64,000 nt of DNA from Deinandra increscens subsp. villosa (GCA_039602395.1 JBCNJP010000025.1:55836555-55900554), one strand, 5' to 3'; shown: positions 34,693-47,355, numbered from the stretch's first letter. Translations and numbers: made by a program. The notes: generated by a model not told the origin, from the letters alone.

Positions 34693-36642
34693 TGATGCAT
34701 GACATCTTATACATAAAATAAATAAATAAATCCCTTCATATAATTGGTTTTTAATTAAGAATTATTAAGTTTTGGTGCCTAAATGTTTATGTTTGAATTT
34801 TAGATGATTTGGTGGAACTTTGATTATTATTTGATAAATATTTAAAGTTCACATTTAATTTGGTATTAATTGAGAAAACTTTACAAGTTAGAATTTTAAT
34901 TGAGAAATTATAAAAGATATGATACTTATTTGTTTTCATTTGTGAATTTTAGGTGTTTGGTGTGTGCGTGATGAATTTAGAAGAAATCAGAAAAAAACGA
35001 GAGCGGATTCGGATGTCGGATGCGAAAGTTATGATTGATTAAAGAAAAAAATAAATAATAAATAAACAGCATAAGCTACAGTCCAGGCCCATTCCATGAG
35101 GCACATCAGTGCTGCAGCCCAAGAGAAACAGCAAGCCCAGCAGCCCAGCAGGGTCCAGGCCCAACAGCTACAGCCCAGCAAAAAAGGGTAGGAAATTCGG
35201 AGGAAGAGGGTGTCGAACCCAGGACCTCCTGTTTCGCAGATCAATGAATTACCACTAGGCCAGCTGCTTGTTCTAATTTATTTTCAGCTTCGCCGTTATT
35301 TATATTCTTCCTGCTGCGGACCCAGTTTTGTAAGCTTCAGACCTGATAACGTTTTAGCCCTAAAATCTCGATATAAAAAGGGAGCAGCCGCATTTTCTCA
35401 GGGAGAGGACCCCCATAACTCGTAGAAAACCCTAAAAAACGTTCTTGAAGATTAAGGGAGGATTAAAGGATCAAGATTGAAGCCTTCTTGAAGAAAAATT
35501 GAAGATTTGGAGCTAGATCGGGTTGCCATTTCATCTCTAGTCTTCATTTTCGTCTTTTGGATCTTGTTCTTGGTCATGGTTAGCTTCAAGATTCGATTTT
35601 TATTGTTTTTAATCATGAGTCTTGGCTAAACCTTCATTATATCACCTAGTTTAGATGAATCTAGACCCGTTTGACTTTCTAGTTTGACTTTTTGACATGA
35701 TCTTGTAAAATTGCTCTTTGATTCTGATTTAGATGCCTTGGATGATTTTATATGCATATTTAGCTTCTGTTTTTTATCATGTTATGTGGGTTAATTGATG
35801 TGGATTGTAGAACTACGACCATTTATTGATTAGCCTATTGTTTATCGGTTGACTTTTTGGAGTTTATTGATTAACGCATGATCCGGAGGCCTCCTACATG
35901 ATAATATGATATTGATTTGGGGCTGATTTTGTGTGCATCTATATGGGATAGAGTTGACCAATTCGTTTCACATACTAGGAAATAGCTACGCATTGTTTAG
36001 TGAGTTAGGGTGCTTATGACCATAAGATTCGAGCTCGCTTATTCATGTTTAGAGTTTTCAAGGTCCTAGGCTATTCATTTCAGAATCATTGCATGTGTTA
36101 GGGGCCATTTAGAGAGACCTTTCTTGTGGTTTCCTTTTACGTGTATGTTTAGCTCGCTTTGACCGAAGCGATTAGACCATTGAGAAATTTTACATAGTTT
36201 TCTATCCGAGCTTCAAGTAGGATTACCTTAGTGATTAGGATGTGTCTATAGTCCTATTTCATTTTGGTTTTCATCATTAGTGGATAGTGATCATGTTGAT
36301 TAGTCAAACTAGGGGTCTTATTGGGTTTAGAGGATTCTTATCTAGGTGATACTTTTCTATGATTGATTTTTCAACGTGTTATCCGGCTTTTGGTTGTTTT
36401 TGGCAGTTTTAGTTATTTAGCTTATATTTCAGTTTTATTTCACCAAATCCATTTTCATCGGTTAGATATTAGTAAAGATCCACTATCGGGAGTCTGCATA
36501 CGCGTCCACGGATTGATATCCGGTTCTTACCAACACTATACTGCATACGACGGGTTCACTGCCCTAGTGTGTAGTTTGGTCACTTGGTATTTACCATTTT
36601 AAAACTTGACCACGATTTTTATATATCCAAATTTACACATCA
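34693..36642 (+). repeat. 5' LTR of Athila-type element (1950 bp)
   Basis: It begins TGATGCATGACATC and ends TTTACACATCA, 6 bp before the primer binding site. The first 1.2 kb are repeated at 43862-45038 with few changes. The left flank GAAAG (34688-34692) should be the target duplication; its partner is in or beyond the gap. The segment 35040-35200 is rich in CAGCCCAGCA words, and a tRNA-like unit lies at 35180-35262 on the minus strand. Confidence 0.92.
35180..35262 (-). ncRNA. tRNA-derived Pol III-like unit inside the LTR
   Basis: On the minus strand TGGCCTAGTGGT (35262-35251) fits a Pol III A box, GGTTCGACACC (35219-35209) fits a B box, and six T at 35185-35180 could terminate transcription. 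The same unit lies in the other LTR at about 44365-44455, where an extra AGA disrupts the B box. It looks like a tRNA-derived SINE head carried within the LTR. Expression is untested. Confidence 0.55.
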
Positions 36643-36648
36643 AGTTTT

Positions 36649-36667
36649 TGGCGCCGTTGCCGGGGAC
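36649..36667 (+). other. Primer binding site of Athila/Tat type
   Basis: TGGCGCCGTTGCCGGGGAC follows the LTR by 6 bp. This sequence is the usual primer site of Athila and Tat retrotransposons and differs from the tRNA-Met site of the other elements in the window. Confidence 0.92.
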
Positions 36668-36862
36668 GCGTCAGATTTCGAGAAAGTATCGGAGCTAGTA
36701 GTTTAGCCACTTGTACTTGCTTTATCTGTTTACTTGTTCTCTTTGCATAGTTTAGCTAGTTATGTTTGCTTTATCTGTTTCTGTGTTTACCTTTACGTGT
36801 TAGTTAGACTTTTAGGTTAGCTTATGTTCTAGTTTCTATTCTGTTTCGTCTATTCTATCGCA

Positions 36863-39800
36863 TTTGTTCGTCATGTTTATGCGCATACGTCGCCGCGAGG
36901 AGCCACTTTTCACCGTTATTCTGATCCTGAGAGAGTTTTCCATCACCTTCGACACGTGGAGGGCGCATTACCAGTGCCGATGGCCGCGCTTGCAGATCAG
37001 AGGCGCACACTTGCAGATTATGCCCGTCCCAACATCGACGGGACGTTGCCGAGTGTTATCCGTCCGCTGGTGAGACGCGAATAACTTTCAGATTCAGCCT
37101 CAGGTCATCACTATGATTATGGACTATGTTCAGTTTGACGGGTTACCTAATGATGACCCGATGACACACATCGCGAACTTCCTTGAAATTTGCGACACTT
37201 TCAAACTCAAGGGGGTCCCACGCAGAGGCAATCCAGTTGCGACTTATTCTCATTTTCCCTTCGCGGCGCAGCGAAGGCGTGGCTTCAGTCTCTCCCGCCT
37301 GGTTCTGTCACGTCATGGGCTATTTTAACACAGAAATTCATCTCAAAGTATTTCCCTCCATCGAAGGTTGCGATGTTTAGAAAAAAAAATTATTCCTTCC
37401 TTCAGGACGACACGGAGAGTTTATACGAGACATGGGAGCGATTTAAGAGAGTTGTTGAGAAAATGTCCATCCCATGGCATTGAGCTACACCAGCAGATAC
37501 AGATTTTCTACAGCGGTTTACATCCACTCACACGACATACGGTCGACACGTCAGCTGGTGGGACATTAAGTAGTAAAACACCCGAGGAGGCGCAAGAGTT
37601 ACTTGAGGAGCTTGCTTTAAACGATTATCAGTGGCCGAGCACGCAGGGTAACCCGAACCAACAGAGAGGACTCCCCCAGATTGACCCCATTACAGCTCTA
37701 TCCATGCAGGTCGAGGCGTTATCGAAGAAAATAGCCAAAATGCAGGTGATGGAGCAGCAGGTGAAGTATTGCGAGCTGTGCTCAGGACCCCACGACATTA
37801 CACGTTGTCCTATCGGGGGTAGCACCGATTTTGTCGAGCAGGTCGACTACATGGCCGACCAGGCTCATCCACCACCCAACACATATAACTACAATCAGGG
37901 GTGGCAGAACAACCAAAATTTCAGCTCGAACATGCCTGGCTTTCAGCCGAGAATCGCCACCGAGGCATCAGGGTTTCTATGACCCAGAGGTTAGCAAAAA
38001 GACACCGAAAGAGGATTACAGGTTTGAAGAATTTAATCGACATGATGTCTCAGTTTATCAAGCAGAATGAGAAAACTTCACAGCAGAATGATTCAGAGGA
38101 TTTTGCAGGACTGAGCAGGACATCACTGTGGTGGTTAAAGAGTTAGGAAACCTGGGAGCTCATATCCAAAATATGGAGAGGACCATGGGCCAACTTTCCA
38201 AATCGATTTCTGAGAGAAACCCAGGAGGATTGCCAGGGAACACACAGTCATATCCTAAGCAATACGTGAATGCAATCTTTTACCTGAATGACAACACCAC
38301 TCCAGATCCAGAACCGGCGATCAGTGCTGAGCCAGTTGATGAGGAGAGTGATGATGAGATAGACGAGGAGATTGAGGTAGAGGTTCCTGGGCAGGTGCAA
38401 TCTAGGCTAAGCCCAGCAAGTACAGCACATCCCAAGGAACCGGTCAGAGCTTATATTCCACGCATTCCCTATCCAAACAGACTTAGGCAAGACGAGGAGG
38501 AGCAGCATAGGAAATTCATTGACATGTTGAAGCAGCTGCACATTAACATTCCGATTATTGAGGCGCTCGTACATATGCCTAAATACTTGAAGTTTTTGAA
38601 AGACATGCTGAGTAGCAAGAAGAAAATTCCAAATGTTCCACAGGTTACACTCAGCGAGGAGTGTTCATTTGTCATTCAGAACAAACTGCCACAGAAATTG
38701 AATGATCCAGGGAGTTTCACTATCCCTTGTATTATGGGTAGTTTGTCTATTAGGAATGCTCTTGCTGACCTAGGTGCTAGCATTAATTTGATGCCATACT
38801 CTCTATTTAAACAACTAGACCTAGGTGAGCCTAAGCCCACACGCATGCGCATTCAGTTTGCTGACAGATCTGTAAAGTTTCCACGTGGGGTGATTGAGAA
38901 TGTTTTGGTTAAGATTGATCGATTTGTGTTTCCCGTGGACTTTGTGATCTTGGATATGATGGAGGACATCAATGTGCCATTCATTTTAGGACGCCCCTTC
39001 TTAGCTACAGCTGGTGCGTTGGTGGATGTGCAGAAAGGCACATTTGTTGAATATCAGGCCCTTCAAATATACACACAACACACACTCACGTATATGTATA
39101 AAAATGGAAGCTCTCGAATATAGTTTGTATATGAACTGTGAAGATGAAGAAGTAACTTTGCAGGGAAAAATATATGAAAAGCTTGCCACTTTATTCACAT
39201 GAAAGGAGCTATATTTATAGCCTTACAAACACCCTACGTGGACTAACTAAAACCACAAAAATAGTACTTGCACACAACTAAGTCAAACCCTAACTACTCC
39301 TAACAAAGTAAACGTGCAGCTACTTGCACCTAAATAAAAGGAACCATGACCTATTCTTTTACCTATCAATTACGACTTATTCAAATCCTAAAATACACAT
39401 GTTAATATATAAAATACATGATCCAAATAACCCATTCGAAGTATTTAACCCGCTGACTCGTATCCGTGACCCGTGATCAAACCCGATTAATCCAACATTC
39501 ACCCCCTTAATCGGTGTTTGCTCATTTCTCACACATCAGCACCGAATCACCTTCTTCTCGATCTCGAACCATCTAGACTTGTACCGAACACCTGACCTTC
39601 ACCTCGGTCACGTCCTAAAGTCATCTCGGTTCAACCCCGAATCATGTTCACCACACTTGTAACATCTCACATGGCATCTCGTTGGGAACCGTTCATTCAC
39701 ATCTTGACTCTTCACGGATCAACGACCTCTCCCCGGTCACATCCAAAGCCACCCGATTTGAACTCCAACGCCATAATGTCACACCGTTTTATTTTTTTTC

Positions 39801-40960
39801 TTTACAACCTTCACTGACCACCCTTGTTCAAGAGGCCTCTCCACCGACTAAGAAAACAAGCTACCTCGCTACTACCGTTTTCTTTCACCTTGCCAAACGA
39901 AGCGAATCCAAAGCCACCTGCTTTGACGGATCCTTTCTGCCCGCTTTTCACGCACTAACGCCGGTCTCCTCTTATCACGAACAATCCGATCAAAAACTGA
40001 AAATAATGACAGCAGCACCCCCTGCTGAAAAACCTTCACAAAACAGCCACGAGACACACCGATGTTCACCCGTCACCCCCGTCGTCCAAACCGGTACTCT
40101 CACCCATGACAACGACCGTCATGAACCACTTCCCGGTCTCCGTCTACTGCTGTAACACAATCCCGAACAGCCCCTTTCTACGTCTGCCCTCCACCGACCG
40201 ACAACCCCCGCCGGTGGCGGAGGCTTCCTCCGATCTTCAAACCCGCTTCCCCGGTATGAGCCCTAGGCTCTGATACCAAATGTTGAATATCAGGCCCTTC
40301 AAATATACACACAACACACACTCACGTATATGTATAAAAATGGAAGCTCTCGAATATAGTTTGTATATGAACTGTGAAGATGAAGAAGTAACTTTGCAGG
40401 GAAAAATATATGAAAAGCTTGCCACTTTATTCACATGAAAGGAGCTATATTTATAGCCTTACAAACACCCTACGTGGACTAACTAAAACCACAAAAATAG
40501 TACTTGCACACAACTAAGTCAAACCCTAACTACTCCTAACAAAGTAAACGTGCAGCTACTTGCACCTAAATAAAAGGAACCATGACCTATTCTTTTACCT
40601 ATCAATAGACTTATTCAAATCCTAAAATACACATGTTAATATATAAAATACATGATCCAAATAACCCATTCGAAGTATTTAACCCGCTGACTCGTATCCG
40701 TGACCCGTGATCAAACCCGATTAATCCAACAACATTGACATTGAGAGTTGATGATGAGGCTGTGACATTCAATGTCACCGGATATGCAAAGCATGAGAAA
40801 CATCGTCACCAGGCCGTCGTTCATCATATTGGAATTAAAGATCACCCACCCGACCCACCTTCAATTATTATCAAGTCGACTAAATCATTGCAGGGCTAGC
40901 AAAAGAAGAAGTGTGGGGATGAAGCGAGTGCTAAAAAGAAGAAAAAGCCACCTGATTTAA
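36863..40960 (+). pseudogene. Athila-type Gag-protease, frameshifted and interrupted
   Basis: Gag is followed across frames: VQFDGLPNDDPMTHIANFLE (37122 on), LRGAAKAWLQSLPPGSVTSW, FRKKNYSFLQDDTESLYETW, HQQIQIFYSGLHPLTRHTVD and a Cys-His motif CELCSGPHDITRC near 37770. A second long frame (38128-39044) leads to a retroviral-type aspartic protease with active site ADLGASINLMP near 38765 and VPFILGRPFLATAGALVDVQ. A 1.69 kb element interrupts the gene at KGTF; beyond it the frame resumes as TLRVDDEAVTFNVTG. The text ends near 40960 with a lysine-rich tail. Gag has at least three frameshifts. No reverse transcriptase, RNase H or integrase is present anywhere between the LTRs, so the element depended on others. 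Confidence 0.85.
39040..40736 (-). mobile_element. TRIM-like LTR element (1687 bp), nearly identical LTRs
   Basis: The element spans 39045-40731 and is flanked by the perfect duplication ACATT (39040-39044, 40732-40736). LTRs 39045-39497 (453 bp) and 40281-40731 (451 bp) are identical by eye except for one 2 bp indel region (CAATTACGACTT versus CAATAGACTT). On the minus strand the primer site TTTGGTATCAGAGC is at 40267-40280, and the polypurine tract CCGATTAAGGGGGTGAA is at 39498-39514. The 783 bp interior has a 157-codon plus-strand frame with no recognised domain, so it is treated as non-coding. A TATA-like GGCTATAAATATAGC lies in the LTR on the minus strand. This is the youngest datable insertion here. 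Confidence 0.95.
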
Positions 40961-43861
40961 AGAAAAAGGCTTCAGAGAGTGATAGGACGTGGTTAGCTCG
41001 ACGTGTACGCCATGTATTTGCGTGATAGACATAAGGGAGTCGAGCCCCTGTTTGAAGAGTGGCGCGTGCATGGGTCGGATGCGAGCATATTCGGTAGTGA
41101 GGGAGGTCACATCCGTGACCCCGGTTGACTTAACCGCGGGTTCGAGTCCGGCTGTCGACTCGTTAATAAATTCAGCGCTTCCGGGAGGCAACCCGAGTAG
41201 TTGGTTGTTTAGTTTGCTTGTTTAAGGTTTTATTTGATCTTTTTAGTAGTTTGCTTGTCTTGTAGGTAGTTTATATACAATTAGTTGCATTTTATTTTTC
41301 TTGCTTCGTTTTATGTTTTGTTTCAAGTGTTGCAGGTTCTCATGGAAGCATGCCACGATTAGAAATTGCATTGACTTATCATTTCGTGTTATGCTTCGCG
41401 GGTTTGTAGGTAACGCACAATTGCGGGCCGTCGGATACTCAATCTCCATTTCCACGGTCCGCAAATGTGCTTCCATGATTTGGTTGTGATTTTGGGGATA
41501 CGGACCGTCACTTCATAAATGACAATCAACGGTCCGTATCAGGGTTTCTTGGGCTTGTTGACTTTTGGTCAAAGTTGACCGTTCACTTCATAAATGACAA
41601 ACAAACGGTCCATTTTGATCAATTGTTACTTTTCTTTCTAGGTTGGTAATTGATGTTGGTTGGTGCTGCTGAGCAATTGGTTGCAAATTGGCATAGCAGG
41701 TCTTCCGATGCATACATTGCAAATCGTCTGGTACTCAATCTCCATTCTAGGCGGTTTGCATGTTTGTGTTGTGGAATCTGTTGATTTTTTGTCAATGTCG
41801 GTCGTCCACTTCATAAATGACAATCGAACGGCCCGCATTCGATCAATTGTCCAAAAACTCAAAATTTTCAGTTTTTCAAAAATTGCCAGATTTTGCAACC
41901 CGATTGCTTCTGTTATCATTTGGGTTTTGTTTTCTTCCAGATTCACCGTGGGACCGCCAACTACCTTGATTCACCGGTTTAGTGATTATCCGAGTTGTAT
42001 TTTTCATTTTGCATTCATTCGTTGACACGCAACTCGAGATATTTGTGCTTTATTGATTTATATTTGTGAATGATATGATTTGGTTGTGTTTGGTTGATAG
42101 TTTTTCTGCCGAGCCAGTCTGGCACATGTTCGAGAGCTATTTCATGATGCATATTTTGATTGTGGAGACTTTATGGCATTTGTGGATTCGGCTCTGGCTC
42201 CTGTTCAGTCAAGAGTTGTTTCGTTTCATCTTTCAGCATCCAGGCACTGGCACATGACAGTGATAGGGGAGTATTTCAGTTCCCTTTCCCCTTTATTTTG
42301 TTTTGTTTAGCGTACATTGGGGACAATGTACGAATTAAGTGTGGGGATGGGGGTAAATTGAACTGAAATTGCTTAAAATTGCGAAAAGTTTTCTAATATT
42401 CTTATCATATCCCCCTGTTTTTAGTTGAAATTGAGATTTTTGCCCGTCTTATTGCACATGGAAGTGGGCCCGTTGATGTAATTCGTGACGTTTTGCTCGC
42501 CTATGTATACGATGCTTGTCTCTAGTCAAAACCTTTTCTTCGAGTGTCTTGAAAAAGTATTTCCAAGCAAGTGTTTTTCAAATAAAATCAATAAATGGAA
42601 TGCTTTACTTAGTGAAACTATCGGATGGGGGATAGATTGCTTGCATCATATCGGTAGCCCTTTTCCATCCGTTTCCGTGAGTTATTTGAGCCTAAATTGC
42701 ATTATATGCTACATTATTTACTCACTTTCGTTTGGTTGAGTGTTATGCCTTCATGTGCTTTCATTTTAGAACTTGTGTTGTTTATACGCGTCGAGATCAT
42801 GAACTAAAATTGAGCATAGAAATGATAGAGGCATTAGGATTACCCTTTTGATTTAGCATTTTTCTTTGATCTTATCTTTTTTTTTCCTACCCTAAAACAT
42901 CATCCCTTAGAAAACCCGTTTGAGCCTTTTTCCTTCTCGTTTGATTTTCCCACTTTTTGACCCATTTAGCCTTTTGATTAGCCTTTATTTTGCTCTTAAA
43001 CCCTTGTGTGAAGAAATCCAGATTAGTTTAGGATTTTGTGTATATATTTTGGTTTGTTTCATCAAATCATACTTTAAAAAAATAGTGATAAAGTGTGATT
43101 CTCCTAGTACTCAATCTCCATTCTAGGAATTCATATGAGATTGCAAAAAAAAAAAGAAATAAATAAATAAAGAAGAAGAAGAAGAAAAAAAAGAGAAAAA
43201 ATGAAAAAAAAATTGGGGAAAATTCTAGCTCAATATTGGAGGTCATAGACCTAAGTTAAAGCTAAAAAAAGTAGAGTTTTGATTAGCTTATGTGTTCGGG
43301 TCAAAATTACCCGATTTTAGTTTATATTTGTAAAAAGTTTGATAGTTTAGTTCTTTTGTTCCTAGTCCGGATTTCTAAGCACTTCGCCACTTTCACATTC
43401 CCATTCCATACCCTAAACCCTAGCCTAACATTACAACCCGTGAAAGTCCTCTTGATTTATGTTTGGTTTTATGTTATTTGGTGGAGATGCGATTTCGATA
43501 CAAGCTTATGACAATGAAGTGCATGTTTGGCCTTGAGTGATCCACTTAAATCGATGATCTTTTTAATCATCTCCACAAAATTTCATCCGAGTTGAGTGTT
43601 CATTGTGAGGGGTATGATGCTTGTTTGATTGAACCTTGATGTGTGTCAAGCTAGTAGGCATTTCCATGTTTTTTTATATAATTATCATAATTGCTTCTTG
43701 GATTATAAATCTTTTAAAAAGTGTAAATCTTGAGAATTGGCGATGCATGTGGGCTTGAGTAGTTGCATTGGGTTGGGTGGACGTTGCGTTTTTGATTGGC
43801 TTGTGGAAGTGTTGCATAAGATTTTGCTTGAGGGCAAGCAAGCTTTAAGTGTGGGGATATA
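40961..43861 (+). other. Non-coding 3' half of the Athila-type element
   Basis: It holds 2.9 kb without pol or an env-like gene. It includes a trio of CACTTCATAAATGACAAwC-type repeats with flanking CGGTCCG words (41400-41840), a perfect 9 bp hairpin CGTACATTG/CAATGTACG with GGGA loop (42311-42332) followed by TTAAGTGTGGGGAT, and the true polypurine tract TTAAGTGTGGGGATA at 43845 before the LTR. An A-rich block (43145-43215) is AAGAAG/AAATAA simple sequence. Short frames here show no known domain. Confidence 0.7.
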
Positions 43862-45038
43862 TGATGCATGACATCTTATACATAAAATAAATAAATAAAA
43901 TCCCTTCATATAATTGGTTTTTAATTAAGAATTATTAAGTTTTGGTGCTTAAATGTTTATATTTGAATTTTAGATGATTTGGTGGAACTTTGATTATTAT
44001 TTAATAAATATTTAAAGTTCACATTTTAATTTGGTATTTAATTGAGAAAACTTTACAAGTTAGAATTTTAATTGAGAAATTATAAAAGATATGATACTTA
44101 ATTGTTTTCATTTATGAATTTTAGGTGTTTGGTGTGTGCGTGATGAATTTAGAAGAAATCAGAAAAAACGAGAGCGGATTCGGATGGCGGATGCGAAAGT
44201 TATGATTGATTAAAGAAAAAAATAAATAATAAATAAACAGCATAAGCTACAGTCCAGGCCCATTCCAGGAGGCCCATCAGCGCTGCAGCCCAAGAGAAAC
44301 AGCAAGCCCAGCGCCCAGCAGGGTCCAGGCCCAACAGCTACAGCCCAGAAGTTAATAGCCCAGCAAAAAATGGTAGGAAATTCGGAGGAAGAGGGTGTCG
44401 AAGAACCCAGAACCTCCTGTTTCGCAGATCAGTGCATTACCACTAGGCCAGCTGCTGCTTCTGATTCATTTTCAGCTTCGCCGTTATTTATATTCTTCCT
44501 GCGGCGGACCCAGTTTTGTAAGCTTCAAACCTGATCACGTTTTAGCCCTAAAATCTCGATATAAAAAGGGAGCAGCCGCATTTTCTCAGGGAGAGGACCC
44601 CCATAACTCATAGAAAACCCTAAAAAACGTTCTTGAAGATTAAGGGAGGATTAAAGGATCAAGATTGAAGCCTTCTTGAAGAAAAATTGAAGATTTGGAG
44701 CTAGATCGGGTTGCCATTTCATCTCTAGTCTTCATTTTCGTCTTTTGGATCTTGTTCTTGGTCATGGTTAGCTTCAAGATTCGATTTTTATTGTTTTTAA
44801 TCATAAGTCTTGGATAAACCTTCATTATATCACCTAGTTTAGATGAATCTAGACCCGTTTGACTTTCTAGTTTGACTTTTTGACATGATCTTGTAAAATT
44901 GCTCTTTGATTCTGATTTAGATGCCTTGGATGATTTTATATGCATATTTAGCTTCAGTTTTTATCATGTTATGTGGGTTAATTGATGTGGATTGTAGAAC
45001 TACGACCATTTATTGATTAGCCTATTGTTTATCGGTTG
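43862..45038 (+). repeat. 3' LTR of Athila-type element, cut by gap
   Basis: It starts TGATGCATGACATC after the polypurine tract and aligns closely with 34693-35870 up to the gap. About 770 bp of the LTR and the right target duplication are missing into the 500 N run. Confidence 0.92.
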
Positions 45039-45538
45039 NNNNNNNNNNNNNNNNNNNNNNNNNNNNNNNNNNNNNNNNNNNNNNNNNNNNNNNNNNNNNN
45101 NNNNNNNNNNNNNNNNNNNNNNNNNNNNNNNNNNNNNNNNNNNNNNNNNNNNNNNNNNNNNNNNNNNNNNNNNNNNNNNNNNNNNNNNNNNNNNNNNNNN
45201 NNNNNNNNNNNNNNNNNNNNNNNNNNNNNNNNNNNNNNNNNNNNNNNNNNNNNNNNNNNNNNNNNNNNNNNNNNNNNNNNNNNNNNNNNNNNNNNNNNNN
45301 NNNNNNNNNNNNNNNNNNNNNNNNNNNNNNNNNNNNNNNNNNNNNNNNNNNNNNNNNNNNNNNNNNNNNNNNNNNNNNNNNNNNNNNNNNNNNNNNNNNN
45401 NNNNNNNNNNNNNNNNNNNNNNNNNNNNNNNNNNNNNNNNNNNNNNNNNNNNNNNNNNNNNNNNNNNNNNNNNNNNNNNNNNNNNNNNNNNNNNNNNNNN
45501 NNNNNNNNNNNNNNNNNNNNNNNNNNNNNNNNNNNNNN
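45039..45538. other. Assembly gap (500 N)
   Basis: Exactly 500 N. It hides the rest of the Athila-type 3' LTR and the interior of the minus-strand Copia element that follows. Frames drawn through it are artefacts. Confidence 0.95.
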
Positions 45539-46003
45539 TTCAGGAAAAACACACCCGAGATGATTAAACGAACTAAAAAATTGAAGAATTTTTAAAAACT
45601 CTCACTTTTTGACTCAAAACTTTAAAAAACAGTGATCTCCGACCAGTAGAAAGAACTGAATACTCTGATACCACTTAAAAGTGCGTGAGCGGTGGATCGT
45701 CTACTCAGTCGTATCGAAATCAATGTAAAACGAGAGTGAACACAAGAGTAAATACAATGAAACTTGTATTAGACCATAGAGAACCACAGAGTACAAGATT
45801 TGACTAGAAGCACAAGAACTACTGAATACAACACAAGATAATCTATTTATACTAGAGCTAAACTCAACATGCCGAACCTCAGGTTCGGACATGTCGGACG
45901 TGTCCAAACTTGGAGTTCGCCAAGAGTTCGGACAACAGCAATCTAGCATGTCTTTGTCTTGTATACGATACTTCACATGACGATCAAGAACCATGTATCA
46001 ACA
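45539..46003 (-). mobile_element. Minus-strand Copia LTR, primer site and leader
   Basis: The LTR is 45676-46003 (328 bp); on the minus strand it starts TGTTGATACATGG and ends CGCACTTTTA. The primer site GTGGTATCAGAGTA lies at 45661-45674, and leader sequence runs to the gap. It belongs to the same family as the LTRs at 47524 and 49862, including the GTTCGGAC words, but has diverged. Confidence 0.85.
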
Positions 46004-46243
46004 CAAAGACTAGTATGATGGGTGAGAGGTCCTATTTGACCTATAAAGCTCATACTAGTTGCTCATCCAATTGATGTCGGACAAGTCTCATATTGTGCCA
46101 TGGTTTCAATCCATAAGATAAACATAAAGCGCAAACCAAAATCATGATTTCCATAACCCAATTTATTGATGACTAAAAGGATAAAATTATATTTATATTG
46201 ATTCTTATTGATTCACATAAACACCCTCATTGATAACAACCAT
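46004..46243. other. Unassigned spacer
   Basis: 240 bp with a small inverted motif (ACTAGTATGA / TCATACTAGT, about 46009-46059). No gene recognised. Confidence 0.4.
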
Positions 46244-46615
46244 TGTTAGAGCATATTTCTTTGCTACAATGTGTCTCATGTATTCTATCTAGACCAGAGC
46301 ATGTGAGTGAGTCTTAGTGTCTACTTACCATAGGCAGCGTACCAATGGTATGTCTCATGGTACGCTAGCTAACGTACCAATGGTATGTTGGTTGGTACGC
46401 CGGGTAAGTTGCTTAGTATAAATAATTCGTGTTAGAGAAGAGACTTGGAGTTCTGTCATTTGAGTCATCTTAACTGTGTGTAATTGAGTGTGTGTCTATC
46501 TCTCTAGAACTCTTTGTAATCTCTAAGTGAAATCAATAAAGCAAAGCTTTATTTACATTTGTGTTGATAGTATTGATCATATCATGCAGTACTAAGATCC
46601 GTATGTGTACTTACA
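46244..46615 (+). repeat. 5' LTR of gag-only Copia element (372 bp)
   Basis: It begins TGTTAGAGCATATT, ends GTGTACTTACA and is followed directly by GTGGTATCAGAGC (46617-46629). It contains a TATA box (AGTATAAATAATT near 46417) and four GGTACG/CGTACC words. Its partner is 55026-55391. Confidence 0.92.
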
Positions 46616-47355
46616 AGTGGTATCAGAGCAATCCAGGTTGCTCTGCTGCTGTGTTTTGATCAATTTTTGGATTTCTAGTGAGAGAAAGTTAGGGTTTCTT
46701 TGGTTTTTCATCAATTTTCTTCAAATTCGAGTGTTTTTTATGTCAAATTTGATTGCAAAACATTCCGAGTGTGTTTTCGTTGCCTACTGCTGTAATTCAC
46801 AGTTCAAAACCTTCAAATTCGTGAAAATTCGAAAATCTCAGTTTGGTACGCCAGTTGAATGTCTTGGTACGCTGGATGAACTGCTGGTACGCTGACTGGT
46901 ACGCTACTGATACGCAAGGAAATCTTCAACAGTGGTACGGAGCGGTTACAACATACCACTTGGTCCGCTGATTGGTACGCAAAGCAATATTCAACGGTGG
47001 TACATTACTGTTTACTGGTACGCTGAGTTGACTGGTACGCTGATTAGTTTGGTACGCTTAGATTGTGGTACGCTGAGTTTTTGGTACGGTCAAAGATATT
47101 GGTACGGTGGTCAACGATTTGGTACGCTGAGAGGTTTTTTGGTACACCGACATAAAAGTGTTGTTCACTAAAACTGACGTAACTTGAGTTATGTTTTGAG
47201 TTACGGAACCCAATACCAGCCAACACGACCGTCTGGACGAGATTATACTTTTTCTGCCTAGTGGGTAGTACCCTTCATTTCGACCCCCAAAATCCGTCTC
47301 TAAGACCTTCGTTTTTTGAGTTTGAAGCTTTGACGTTTGATTTTTTACTTCAAAA
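46616..47355 (+). other. Leader with an array of GGTACGC words
   Basis: About 17 copies of GGTACG(C) or one-base variants stand between 46843 and 47152, spaced 10-35 bp apart, most continuing as GCTGA. Reading frames across it are shaped by the repeat and no protein family is recognised. Confidence 0.8.

Noticed and set aside
39682..40155. 157-codon frame inside the TRIM-like element
   Set aside because: No recognised motif, lies antisense to the element's own transcript direction, and elements of this size are normally non-coding. Listed only as a caveat.
45013..45567. Frames spanning the third N run on both strands
   Set aside because: Artefacts of translating N.
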